Positions 54,801 to 63,380 of a stretch of 64,000 bases of DNA are shown in pieces (the first letter of the stretch is position 1; each line of letters opens with the position of its first letter). The notes beneath the pieces are model-generated. The model made no database searches. It was not told the DNA's origin and saw nothing but the letters and a program-made list of their open reading frames with translations. Source of the DNA: Caenimonas sedimenti (lineage in GTDB: Bacteria; Pseudomonadota; Gammaproteobacteria; Burkholderiales; Burkholderiaceae_C). Made by a program: the position numbers and the translations under genes. The DNA is taken from NCBI RefSeq assembly GCF_007833165.1, contig NZ_VOBQ01000025.1, positions 1 through 64,000 on the forward strand, in the 5' to 3' direction.

Positions 54801-54954
54801 CGCTGGTGGCGGCGAAGTCGTAGTAGCGGCGCTCGAGGGTGCCGATGAAGTCGGTGCCGAGGTTGAGGATGACGACGGCCAGCACCACCAGGACGCCCAC
54901 GAACCAGTCGCTGCGCCAGAACTTCCCGCGCTTAGCGGATGATGATGTGCTCAC
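51853..54954 (-). CDS. CHASE2-domain Hanks-type Ser/Thr protein kinase
   Basis: 1033 aa from GTG 54954 (ATG 55008 would add 18 poorly fitting residues). Membrane helix (17-32), CHASE2 sensor (about 40-385, with IDDQSIANIGRWPWSR), three helices (393-460), a TPR-like helical segment (485-550) and a kinase domain (590-850): GKGAMG loop, K619, HRD (D717), DFG (D737), APE-equivalent SPEQ. The 170-residue tail is Ala/Pro-rich and carries repeated threonine motifs: FAAT/FEAT followed by V/Q-P five times, plus EKTLVM (T914) and FDKTSVM (T1010). First gene of the signalling-pilus operon. Confidence 0.94.
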   Translation of the reverse strand: MSTSSSAKRGKFWRSDWFVGVLVVLAVVILNLGTDFIGTLERRYYDFAATSGNRQPSDRIAIIAIDDQSIANIGRWPWSRDVHAQMIDMLAAAKAKTVVYNAFFFEPQTDRGLVYIRKIKETLGLGAPAAPAAAPSALDPAAPAAAAPAPAPQDPVSKLIAEAEQALDTDGKLAASMTKAGNVLVPSYFVLGEPQGKADKPLPAFALKSAIDENNGFSVLAVSTTQPIDSIGNAAAGIGHLNQLNDVDGAVRTEPMLVNYYGKAVPSMALMAAAQSLNLSPKDIRLNTGESVQIGKLRVKTDESARMLPQFYKGTGAKPAFAVDSFYDVLSGKIPAAKYANKIVIIGPTAAGVGVQFPAPGYAALTPVEMIAHITSSILGEHFLVQPGWGRWAALGAFLLVAGYLIGLLPRLSAGMSGAITAALFIVLLGAEYGLLAGASTWLPLVYPAMLLVIGHLALTTKRFLVTEAGKLKSDAESAETNRMMGLAEQGQGRLDQAFDRFRRVPMGDEVMGNLYNLALDFERKRQFNKAQAVYEHMAAFNPKYKDLEAKLNRAKNLSETVILGGGGGHPGGTMLLDGGGVEKPMLGRYQVEKELGKGAMGVVYLGKDPKIGRVVAIKTMALSNEFEGEELNDARERFFREAETAGRLQHQNIVTIFDAGEEHELAYIAMEFLKGKDLVDQCKDGHLLPIPRVLSIVARVAEALAYAHRQNVVHRDIKPANIMYEPESDVVKVTDFGIARITDSSKTKTGLVLGTPSFMSPEQIAGKKVDGRSDLYSLGVMLFQMLTGVLPFRGDSMAELMYKIANEEAPDIRLIRKDVSPQLAEIVAFSLAKKSEARYQDGDTFAAALKQVINDMTGGATAPMRAAAPAAAPQAARPAPAVSAVAAATGAAEKTAAFQRPPPGAAAAQAEKTLVMAPGAAPAAGAGVNFEATQPASAARGFAATVPAGNAQFAATVPAGNAPGFAATVPSGPGSGPAFAATQPASAAPGYDAAQKQGGAGQGPQFDKTSVMTKPAAPGAPGAGGGKTDQEP

Positions 54955-55149
54955 TTGCCCGCCCCTTGTCCGAACCGCCAGACACTGTGGAAACCCACAG
55001 CCAACCACTCCCGCAACGCCGCCAACAGGGCGCAGGGCTCCTGCTGGCGACGTTATCAGACGGCACAGTCACGGGCAAGAGACTTTGTCACCTTCCGACT
55101 ACGGATTGTTGCAAATCCACCCGGCACGCTCGCGGCGGCCGGGCGGCGC
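54955..55149. other. Intergenic region upstream of the kinase operon
   Basis: 195 bp without a gene. On the minus strand AAGGGGCGGG lies about 10 bp before the GTG start. TTGCCC and GATAAC, 15 bp apart, could be a weak promoter; nothing stronger was found. The TerC gene ends just right of it. Confidence 0.35.
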
Positions 55150-55854
55150 TCAGGCTGCGGCTTCCGGCTTCTTGCGCGCCTGCAACAGCTTGCCGAGCGC
55201 GAGCACCAGCAGCGCGCCGCCGGCGGCCATGGCGTATTCCCAGGTCTTGCTGGCGGGCAGCCAGTCCTTCAGGCCCGGGTCGGTGTAGATCATCTGCCCC
55301 GCGATCCATCCGAGCAGCATCGCGCCCAGCGTGATGATGATGGGGAAGCGGTCCATCAGCTTCAGCACGATCTGGCTGCCGGCCACGATGATGGGGATGC
55401 TCACCAGCAGGCCGAAGATCACCAGGGGCAACTGGTGGGCCTGGCCCGCGCCTTGCGCGGCGCCGGCGATGGCCAGCACGTTGTCGACGCTCATCACCAG
55501 GTCGGCCACGATGACGGTCTTCACCGCGCCCCAGAGCTTGTCGTTGGCGCTGATGTTCGAGTGGTCGTCGTCATCGTGCGGCATCAGCAGCTTGACCCCG
55601 ATCCAGACCAGCAGCACGCCGCCGACCAGCTTGAGGTAGGGGATCGCCAGCAGCGCGAGCGCGAAGGCGATCAGGACCACCCGCAGGATGATCGCGCCCA
55701 TGGTGCCGTAGATGATGCCGAGCTTGCGCTGCTTGGGCGGCAGGCCGCGGCAGGCCAACGCGATCACCACCGCGTTGTCCCCGCCCAGCAGGATGTCGAT
55801 CAGGATGATCTGGCCCACTGCGACCCAGAAAGCGGTGGTCATGAACTCTGCCAT
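55150..55854 (-). CDS. TerC-family membrane protein (paralog 2)
   Basis: 234 aa, seven predicted helices. TerC motifs: IILIDILLGGDNAVVIALA and VADLVMSVDNVLAIAGAAQ. An acidic His-rich loop, HDDDDHSN, sits between TM3 and TM4 and may bind metal. Unlike the copy at 25790, no yybP-ykoY riboswitch precedes it; it lies 95 bp after the sucD terminator region. Metal (Mn2+) export or co-translational metalation of exported proteins is suggested by family. Confidence 0.88.
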   Translation of the reverse strand: MAEFMTTAFWVAVGQIILIDILLGGDNAVVIALACRGLPPKQRKLGIIYGTMGAIILRVVLIAFALALLAIPYLKLVGGVLLVWIGVKLLMPHDDDDHSNISANDKLWGAVKTVIVADLVMSVDNVLAIAGAAQGAGQAHQLPLVIFGLLVSIPIIVAGSQIVLKLMDRFPIIITLGAMLLGWIAGQMIYTDPGLKDWLPASKTWEYAMAAGGALLVLALGKLLQARKKPEAAA

Positions 55855-55879
55855 GCGGTGCCTCGTTGTTCTTGCGTGG

Positions 55880-55919
55880 AAAAAGCGAAAGCCGATTGTC
55901 CTTCAGGACAACCGGCTTC
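55880..55919 (-). terminator. Intrinsic terminator after sucCD
   Basis: On the minus strand the stem AAGCCGGTTGTCC-TGAA-GG with its complement (55889-55918; one mismatch) is followed by TTCGCTTTTT. It lies about 32 bp after the sucD stop and separates sucCD from the TerC gene. Confidence 0.85.
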
Positions 55920-55950
55920 GTGTTGTGGCTAACTCGTATCGTGCTGCCGC

Positions 55951-56844
55951 TTACAGCAATGCCTTCAGCAGCTTGGCCATTTCCGACGGGTTGCGGGTGA
56001 CCTTGAAGCCGCACTCTTCCATGATGGCCAGCTTGGCGTCGGCCGTGTCGGCGCCGCCGGAGATCAGCGCGCCGGCGTGGCCCATGCGCTTGCCGGGGGG
56101 CGCCGTCACGCCGGCGATGAAGCCGACGATCGGCTTCTTCATGTGGTCCTTGCACCAGCGGGCGGCTTCCGCCTCGTCCGGGCCGCCGATCTCGCCGATC
56201 ATGATGACGGCATCGGTCTCGGGGTCGTCGTTGAACGCCTTCATCACGTCGATGTGCTTCAGGCCGTTGATCGGGTCACCGCCGATGCCGACCGCGCTGG
56301 ACTGGCCGAGGCCGATCTCGGTGAGCTGGGCCACGGCTTCATAGGTGAGCGTGCCGGATCGCGACACCACGCCGATGCGGCCCTTGCGGTGGATGTGGCC
56401 GGGCATGATGCCGATCTTGATCTCGTCGGGCGTGATCAGGCCGGGGCAGTTGGGGCCCAGCAGCAGCGTCTTCTTGCCGCCGGCGGCTTCCTTGGCCTTC
56501 ATCTTGTTGCGCACTTCGAGCATGTCGCGCACCGGGATGCCTTCGGTGATGCAGATCGCGAGGTCGAGGTCGGCCTCGACCGCTTCCCAGATCGCGGCGG
56601 CGGCGCCGGCGGGCGGCACGTAGATCACCGAAACGTTGGCGCCGGTTTCCTTCTTGGCGTCCTTGACCGAAGCATAGATCGGGATGTCGAAGATCTTCTC
56701 GCCGGCCTTCTTGGGGTTCACGCCGGCCACGAAGCAGTTCTTGCCGTTGGCGTATTCCTGGCACTTCTCGGTGTGGAACTGGCCGGTCTTGCCGGTGATG
56801 CCCTGGGTGATGACGCGCGTGTCTTTGTTGATGTAGATGGACAT
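55951..56844 (-). CDS. sucD: Succinyl-CoA synthetase (ADP-forming) alpha subunit
   Basis: 297 aa. TCA-cycle enzyme subunit that binds CoA and carries the phosphohistidine. [19 protein letters not shown] at the N-terminus is the CoA-binding region, [10 protein letters not shown] follows, and [14 protein letters not shown] contains the phosphorylated His. Full length compared with E. coli SucD. Co-transcribed with sucC, whose stop is 9 bp upstream of its start. Confidence 0.97.
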   Translation of the reverse strand: MSIYINKDTRVITQGITGKTGQFHTEKCQEYANGKNCFVAGVNPKKAGEKIFDIPIYASVKDAKKETGANVSVIYVPPAGAAAAIWEAVEADLDLAICITEGIPVRDMLEVRNKMKAKEAAGGKKTLLLGPNCPGLITPDEIKIGIMPGHIHRKGRIGVVSRSGTLTYEAVAQLTEIGLGQSSAVGIGGDPINGLKHIDVMKAFNDDPETDAVIMIGEIGGPDEAEAARWCKDHMKKPIVGFIAGVTAPPGKRMGHAGALISGGADTADAKLAIMEECGFKVTRNPSEMAKLLKALL

Positions 56845-56853
56845 GTGTGTTCC

Positions 56854-58023
<1,170 letters not shown>

Positions 58024-58195
58024 GAGCTTGGTCTCTCGAGATCGGGATTCGGGGGCGCTGGCGAACGCTGGCGAAAAGACGCGTGTCGACCGCGGCAGCA
58101 GGGGATGCAGCCTTCGACTGTATCATGGTGCAACGCACCAACTTTCCGCCTGCCTTACAGTGGGGGACGCACGTTTCAATCACGGGAAAAGAAGG
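58024..58195. promoter_or_regulatory. Divergent sucC / argC intergenic region
   Basis: 172 bp containing the promoters for both directions. The clearest element is the inverted repeat TGGTGCAACGCACCA (58126-58140), 6-bp arms around three bases, overlapping a -10-like GATACA for the sucC direction (complement of TGTATC at 58120-58125). GAAGG directly precedes the argC ATG as ribosome binding site. No -35 hexamer is convincing. Confidence 0.4.
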
Positions 58196-59116
58196 ATGGC
58201 CAAGGTCTTCATCGATGGCGAAGCCGGCACCACCGGGCTGCAGATCCGGGAGCGCCTGGCCGGGATGCCGCAGGTCGAACTCGTGAGCATCGCGCCGGAG
58301 CGGCGCAAGGATCCGGCCGCCAAGCGCGAGCTCATGGCCGGCGTGGACCTCGTGATCTTCTGCCTGCATGACGACGCGGCCCGCGAATCGGCGGCCATGG
58401 TCGACGACATCGCGAAGGCGGGCGGCAAGGCGCCGCGCATCATCGACGCCTCGACGGCCCACCGGGTTGCCGAGGGCTGGGTGTTCGGCTTCGCCGAGCT
58501 CGCCCCCGGCCAGCGCGAAGCCATCGCGCGGGCGCCGCGCGTCAGCAACCCCGGCTGCTATGCGACCGGCGCGATCGCCCTGATCCGGCCGCTCGTCGAC
58601 GCCGGCCTGCTGCCCGCGGACACGCCGCTCGCCCTCCCGTCCGTGAGCGGTTTCAGCGGCGGCGGCCGCGGCATGATCGAAGCCTACGAAGCGGGCACGG
58701 CGCCGGCCTACGAGGTCTATGCGCTGGGGCTGAAGCACAAGCACCTGCCGGAGATCATGAAGTACACCGGGCTCACGCGCCGGCCGATCTTCATCCCCGC
58801 CGTCGGCAACTTCCGCCAGGGCATGCTGGTGCAGCTGCCGCTGCACCTGGACACCCTGCCGGGCCAGCCAGCCCCGGCCGACCTGCAGGCTGCGCTGGCC
58901 AAGCACTATGCAGGCAGCGAGTGGGTGAGCGTGGAGCCGCCGACGGACGACGGCAAGCTCGAGCCGCAGGCCTTGAACGACAGCAACAAGATGGAACTGC
59001 GCGTCTACAGCAACATGGACTATCACCACGCCGTGCTGGTCGCGCGGCTGGACAACCTGGGCAAGGGCGCGAGCGGCGCCGCGGTGCAGAACCTCAAGCT
59101 GATGCTGGGGCTCTGA
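58196..59116 (+). CDS. argC: N-acetyl-gamma-glutamyl-phosphate reductase, short type
   Basis: 306 aa. Third step of arginine synthesis, NADPH-dependent reduction of N-acetylglutamyl phosphate. [19 protein letters not shown] is the cofactor site; [11 protein letters not shown] contains the catalytic Cys; the distal part has HKHLPEI. The lack of ~40 N-terminal-domain residues compared with E. coli ArgC marks the type 2 subfamily common in Burkholderiales. A good GAAGG ribosome binding site precedes the ATG. Confidence 0.94.
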   Translation: MAKVFIDGEAGTTGLQIRERLAGMPQVELVSIAPERRKDPAAKRELMAGVDLVIFCLHDDAARESAAMVDDIAKAGGKAPRIIDASTAHRVAEGWVFGFAELAPGQREAIARAPRVSNPGCYATGAIALIRPLVDAGLLPADTPLALPSVSGFSGGGRGMIEAYEAGTAPAYEVYALGLKHKHLPEIMKYTGLTRRPIFIPAVGNFRQGMLVQLPLHLDTLPGQPAPADLQAALAKHYAGSEWVSVEPPTDDGKLEPQALNDSNKMELRVYSNMDYHHAVLVARLDNLGKGASGAAVQNLKLMLGL

Positions 59117-59138
59117 GCCGCTGCCGAGCCGTCCACAC

Positions 59139-59795
59139 ATGCAACCTGCCGTTCCCGGTCCGTCCGCGCTGCGCACGTCTCCTGCCGCCGACACGCTGCT
59201 CCTCCTCGGCTTCTTCGTCTCCGGCGCCAGCGCGCTCATCTACCAGGTCGGCTGGCAGCGCGCGCTGTACGGGTACATCGGCGTCGACATCGACTCCATC
59301 ACCATCATCGTGTCGGTCTTCATGCTGGGCATCGGGGTCGGCGGGATGCTGGGCGGCTGGCTGGCGGACACCTTCCCGCGCCAGCGGCTGCGGCTGTACG
59401 CGCTGATCGAACTTTCGATCGGCGCCTATGGGCTCGCGAGCCTGGCCTTCCTGCCCTGGCTGGTGGACACGCTGGCGCCCGCGTCCAGCGGCGCCGGCGC
59501 GAGCGTCGCCGCCTGCTTCGTGTTCCTGCTCGCGCCGACCATCCTCATGGGCATGACGCTGCCGCTGCTGACGATGGCGTTCGACGAGCGCCGCGCCAAC
59601 ATCGGCGTTTCGGTCGGCACGCTCTACTTCATCAACACGCTGGGCGCGGCGACCGGGGCCGGGCTGGTGCCGTTCTATCTGTTCCCGATGTGGGAACTGC
59701 CGCAAGTCGTCACGGCGGCGGCCGTCGGCAATTTCATGGTCATCGCATGCACCCTGCTCGCCGCCCGGCTGGTGCGCGCCGGAACGGGCCCATGA
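59139..59795 (+). CDS. Membrane protein, N-terminal transmembrane half of a spermidine synthase-like unit
   Basis: 218 aa with six hydrophobic helices. LLLGFFVSGASALIYQVGWQRAL and MLGIGVGGMLGGWLADTFPRQRLRL match the membrane part of the large fused spermidine-synthase-like proteins (LIYEVVWQR motif). The next gene carries the second set of helices and the enzyme domain and overlaps its stop (ATGA). A two-gene version of what is often one ~800-residue protein. Confidence 0.78.
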   Translation: MQPAVPGPSALRTSPAADTLLLLGFFVSGASALIYQVGWQRALYGYIGVDIDSITIIVSVFMLGIGVGGMLGGWLADTFPRQRLRLYALIELSIGAYGLASLAFLPWLVDTLAPASSGAGASVAACFVFLLAPTILMGMTLPLLTMAFDERRANIGVSVGTLYFINTLGAATGAGLVPFYLFPMWELPQVVTAAAVGNFMVIACTLLAARLVRAGTGP

Positions 59796-61327
59796 ACCAT
59801 CCGGCGCTGCTTTCCTTTGCCTGCGGCTTCGCCAGCCTCAGCCTCGAGATCCTGTGGGTGCGCCTCTACGGCTTCACCAAGTCATCCACTCCCGTCGCCT
59901 TCGGCTTCGTGCTCGCGGCCTACCTGCTGGGAATCGCGCTCGGCGCGTCTCTGGGGGCGCGGGCCTGCCGCCGTGCCACCACCGACGCCCAGTTGTGGCG
60001 CTGGAGCCTCGCCGCGCTGCTGGTTTCGGCGGCGCTGTCGCCGCTCCTGCCGGCCCTGTTCGGCGCGCTCACCTCCGCGCACGTGCAGAACCCGCTCGTC
60101 GACATCTTCGTGATCGGCCTGGCGTCCGCCATCCTGTCCTTCGTGTTTCCGATCGCGCACCACCTGGGCACGCGGCATTTCGCCGATCGCCAGGGCCAGC
60201 GATTCGCGCTGGTCTACACAGCCAACGTTTCGGGCGCGGCACTCGGTCCGCTGGTCACTGGGTACGTGCTGCTGGACACCCTGAGCGTCCAGCAGTGCTT
60301 CCTGCTCCTGGGCGCCGCGCAAGCCGCCGCCGCGGCCGCGCTGGCGCTGGCCGTGCGCCAGCAACGGGCCGTGCTGGTGGGCGTGGCGGCCCTGCTGGCG
60401 GGCTCCATGGCCATCGCCGCCCAGTCGCTGGAGCCCCACCGGCTGGTGCGCAGCCTCACCCCCAAACAGCCCGTGCCCAAGACGGTGGTCGAGAACCGGC
60501 ACGGCATCGTCACGATCTTTCCCGGCGAGCTGGGGGACGACGTGGTCTACGGTGGCAACGTCTACGACGGGCGGACCAACCTGGACCCGCAGCGCAATAC
60601 CAACGGCCTCGAAAGGCCGCTGCTGATGGCCGCCCTGCACCCGGAACCGAAGCGGGTCCTGATGGTCGGCCTGTCCATCGGGACCTGGCTGGCCATCGTG
60701 CGCGAGTTTCCCGGCGTCGAGACGATCGACGTCGTCGAGATCAACCCGGGCTACGTCCAGGCCGCGCAGGCGTATCCGGCGCAAGCCGCCGCCATGCGCG
60801 ACCCGCGCGTGAATGTCGTCATCGACGACGCGCGGCGCTGGCTGCGCCACCGGCCCGAGCGCAAGTACGACATGGTGATCATGAACACGACGCTGCACTG
60901 GCGGTCGAACGCGTCGCTGCTGCTGTCGTCCGAGTTCCTGCGGCTGATCCGGTCGCACATGGCGCCGGGTGCCGTGCTCACCTTCAACGCGACCAGTTCC
61001 GGCGATGCCTTCCTGACCGCTGCGCGCGTGTTTCCGCACGCCTACCGGTACCGCAACTTCGTCTATGCCGCGGATTTCGATTTCCGCCCGCGCAAGGATG
61101 CGCCACGCACGCGCGAGGTCTATGCCAACCTCCGGCTGGACGGCCAGCCGTTCTTCACGCCGGGGTCTGCCGCGATCGACGTCTTCATGCGCATCCCGTT
61201 CCTGACGGTGGACCTGGCGCAGAACGCGGCCGGCCGCCGCTTCGAGGAAGTGACCGACTACAACATGATCACGGAGTTCAAGTACGGCCGCAAGCTGTAC
61301 TTCTGGCCCGACCTGTTCTCCTTCTGA
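59792..61327 (+). CDS. Membrane-anchored spermidine synthase-like protein
   Basis: 511 aa. Six or seven N-terminal helices begin again with SFACGFASLSLEILWVRLYGF, a second copy of the same membrane motif as in the upstream gene. From residue ~240 there is an aminopropyltransferase/methyltransferase Rossmann domain: VLMVGLSIGTWLAIVREFP, IDVVEINPGYVQAA and DPRVNVVIDDARRWLRHRPE, with YDMVIMNTTLHWRSN in place of the polyamine-binding DxxDP region. Loss of those acidic residues makes true spermidine synthesis unlikely; substrate unknown. Confidence 0.8.
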   Translation: MNHPALLSFACGFASLSLEILWVRLYGFTKSSTPVAFGFVLAAYLLGIALGASLGARACRRATTDAQLWRWSLAALLVSAALSPLLPALFGALTSAHVQNPLVDIFVIGLASAILSFVFPIAHHLGTRHFADRQGQRFALVYTANVSGAALGPLVTGYVLLDTLSVQQCFLLLGAAQAAAAAALALAVRQQRAVLVGVAALLAGSMAIAAQSLEPHRLVRSLTPKQPVPKTVVENRHGIVTIFPGELGDDVVYGGNVYDGRTNLDPQRNTNGLERPLLMAALHPEPKRVLMVGLSIGTWLAIVREFPGVETIDVVEINPGYVQAAQAYPAQAAAMRDPRVNVVIDDARRWLRHRPERKYDMVIMNTTLHWRSNASLLLSSEFLRLIRSHMAPGAVLTFNATSSGDAFLTAARVFPHAYRYRNFVYAADFDFRPRKDAPRTREVYANLRLDGQPFFTPGSAAIDVFMRIPFLTVDLAQNAAGRRFEEVTDYNMITEFKYGRKLYFWPDLFSF

Positions 61328-61348
61328 GGGCCGGGCGCCCGCTGCGTC

Positions 61349-62929
61349 ATGACGGCTCTTCACCGCGTCCTGCTTGCCATCTGGCTGGGCCTGCTTCTCC
61401 TGCCGAACCTCACCGTCGCATCGCTCGCCAACACCTGGCACGCGCCGGAATGGCAGCTGGCCGCCGTCGGATGCTGGATGGCCGCCCTGCTATGGACGGC
61501 ACTGCCGCGCCGCCTGTTCCTGGTCGTGACGTTCCCGCTCCTCTGGGCTGGCATCGCGGTCGTGGCGGCGGATGCGCTGCGTGGGGCCAACGTGCTCGAA
61601 TTGGTGGCCGTCTGGTACACCTTCCGGGCCGGCGAGGTCCAGGCGGCGCTGGCCCCGTACCGGCTCGCGCTCGCCGCCACCGGGCTCGCGCTGTGCGCGC
61701 TCATCGCGTTGCTGTGGCGCCGCCCGCCGGGGCCCGGACCACGCCGCAAGCAGCTTGCCGCGGTGCTGGTGACAGGCGCGGTGCTGGCCGTCGCGCTGCC
61801 TGCGCACAGCTGGCGCGAGGCCTGGCCGGCCGCGCTGGCGGGCGCGGTGCTGGAAGGCCAGGCCGGGGACAGTGGCATCGCCCTGCCGGATGCTCCTGAT
61901 TTCCGTGCCAGTCCGAGGCCACGAACCGCCTCCTGGGAAGCTCGGCGCGAGCAGCCGCCCGCGGCGGCGGAAACCTACATCCTCGTCATCGGCGAAAGCG
62001 TGCGAAGTGATCGCATCCCCGGATGCGGCGGCCTGCCGCTGGTGACCGCGCCGCCGGCGGGCGCCTTGCTGTTCTGCGACATGCTGGCCGGCTCCAGCAG
62101 CACGCACACGTCGGTGCCATTGCTGGTGTCGCGCGCCCTGCCCGGCAGCCGGGATCGCGTGCCGCGCGATGCGACGCTGCTGAAGGCTTTCGAGGAGGTG
62201 GGATTCGAAACCTTCTGGCTGGCTGTGCAGGAGCGTGCGATCGCCTGGCCCGACGCTCGCAACCAGGTCTACGATCCCGCGCCGAAACTGGATCGCGCCG
62301 CCCTGCTGCCCCTGCTGGATGCCGCCTTGGCGCGGCCCGAGCCGCGCAAGCTGATCGTCCTGCACGCGTACAACGCGCATGCGCCCTACCGCGATCGGTA
62401 CGTGGGACCACAAGCGCCCTTTCCGGTCGCCGGGCCCGCCCACTCCGGCGAAGCACTCTGGAACGACTACGACAATGCCATCGACGAATCGATGCGCTTC
62501 CTGCGGGAGGTCGCGCAGCGGCTGCAGGCGCAGCCTGGCGAGGCCTTTCTCTTCTACACCCCGGACCATGGCGAAAACCTGTTCGACGACGCCCGGGGGT
62601 TGCAGCACCACGCGCTGCGGGTCCCGACGCTTTGGGACACGATCGTTCCGGGAATCGCCTGGGCCAACGCCGGCTGGCGTGCCGCGCATGGGGCCAAGTG
62701 GAAGACGCTGGCGGACAACCAGCGCGCGCCGGTGATGCACATGGACGTGGCGCCCACGCTGCTGGGCGCGGCCGGCATCCGCTACGAGGAGCCGCGCCGG
62801 CTCCCGGTGGATCTCACGGCCCGCGCCGTGCCGCCGCGGACGCGCTTCACGCAGGTCCGGGCGGGCCACACGATGCGCTTCGAGACCTTGCAGGCACAGG
62901 CCCGCGCGGCGGCCAGGCCGTCACCCTAG
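61349..62929 (+). CDS. Phosphoethanolamine transferase-like (PetA/EptA family) sulfatase-fold protein
   Basis: 526 aa. Four or five N-terminal helices are followed by a periplasmic sulfatase-fold domain: YILVIGESVRSDRI (metal Glu), the nucleophile region GSSSTHTSVPLL, HAYNAHAPYRDRY and YTPDHGENLFDD (metal Asp-His). Known relatives add phosphoethanolamine to lipid A or other glycans. The position normally occupied by the nucleophilic Thr (GTST..SVP) appears to be Ser here. Its last 4 bp overlap recX, which converges on it. Confidence 0.8.
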   Translation: MTALHRVLLAIWLGLLLLPNLTVASLANTWHAPEWQLAAVGCWMAALLWTALPRRLFLVVTFPLLWAGIAVVAADALRGANVLELVAVWYTFRAGEVQAALAPYRLALAATGLALCALIALLWRRPPGPGPRRKQLAAVLVTGAVLAVALPAHSWREAWPAALAGAVLEGQAGDSGIALPDAPDFRASPRPRTASWEARREQPPAAAETYILVIGESVRSDRIPGCGGLPLVTAPPAGALLFCDMLAGSSSTHTSVPLLVSRALPGSRDRVPRDATLLKAFEEVGFETFWLAVQERAIAWPDARNQVYDPAPKLDRAALLPLLDAALARPEPRKLIVLHAYNAHAPYRDRYVGPQAPFPVAGPAHSGEALWNDYDNAIDESMRFLREVAQRLQAQPGEAFLFYTPDHGENLFDDARGLQHHALRVPTLWDTIVPGIAWANAGWRAAHGAKWKTLADNQRAPVMHMDVAPTLLGAAGIRYEEPRRLPVDLTARAVPPRTRFTQVRAGHTMRFETLQAQARAAARPSP

Positions 62930-63378
62930 CCGGATTCGTCCGGCTCGCTGAGCGCCCGGCGGATCGCCTCCCCGCCGAAGCCACGCGCCGCGAGGAAGCG
63001 GGCCTGCCTGCCGCGTTCGGCGGCATTGGCCGGCACCACCCCGAACTTCCTGCGCCAGACCTCACGCGCGCGCTCCACTTCCGAAAGCTTCAGGGCGGCG
63101 ACGGCCTCGGCCACCCTGGCCGCATCGACCCCCTTGGCCTGCAGCTCGTGGCGGATGCGCCCGGCGCCCAGCTTGCCCGCGCGCCGGTGCACCAGGGAAT
63201 CGACCACCCGCTGCTCGTCGAGGAAGCCCTTGGCGAGCAGTTCGTCCAGCGCCTGCTTCAGCTGGCCCGGCTCGGTTTCGTGCTGCGCCAGCTTACGCTC
63301 GAGTTCGCTGCGCGAATACTCGCGGACGGCCAGCAGCTTCAGCGCGCGGCCCTTGAGCGACAGCTGGCCGAACGCCAT
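62926..63378 (-). CDS. recX: Regulatory protein RecX
   Basis: 150 aa, three-helix repeats. [20 protein letters not shown], then [19 protein letters not shown] and [16 protein letters not shown] are the family pattern. Inhibits RecA filament growth. It begins 2 bp after the recA stop, the usual recA-recX operon. Confidence 0.94.
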   Translation of the reverse strand: MAFGQLSLKGRALKLLAVREYSRSELERKLAQHETEPGQLKQALDELLAKGFLDEQRVVDSLVHRRAGKLGAGRIRHELQAKGVDAARVAEAVAALKLSEVERAREVWRRKFGVVPANAAERGRQARFLAARGFGGEAIRRALSEPDESG

Positions 63379-63380
63379 GC

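Noticed and set aside
51841-54942. 1033-codon frame opposite the CHASE2 kinase
   Set aside because: Pure complement of the kinase gene; His/Arg/Gly-rich with no motif, whereas the minus strand has all kinase and CHASE2 motifs.
59792-61327. Calling the enzyme spermidine synthase (speE)
   Set aside because: The acidic polyamine-binding motif is missing and the protein has a large membrane part; only the Rossmann fold is shared.
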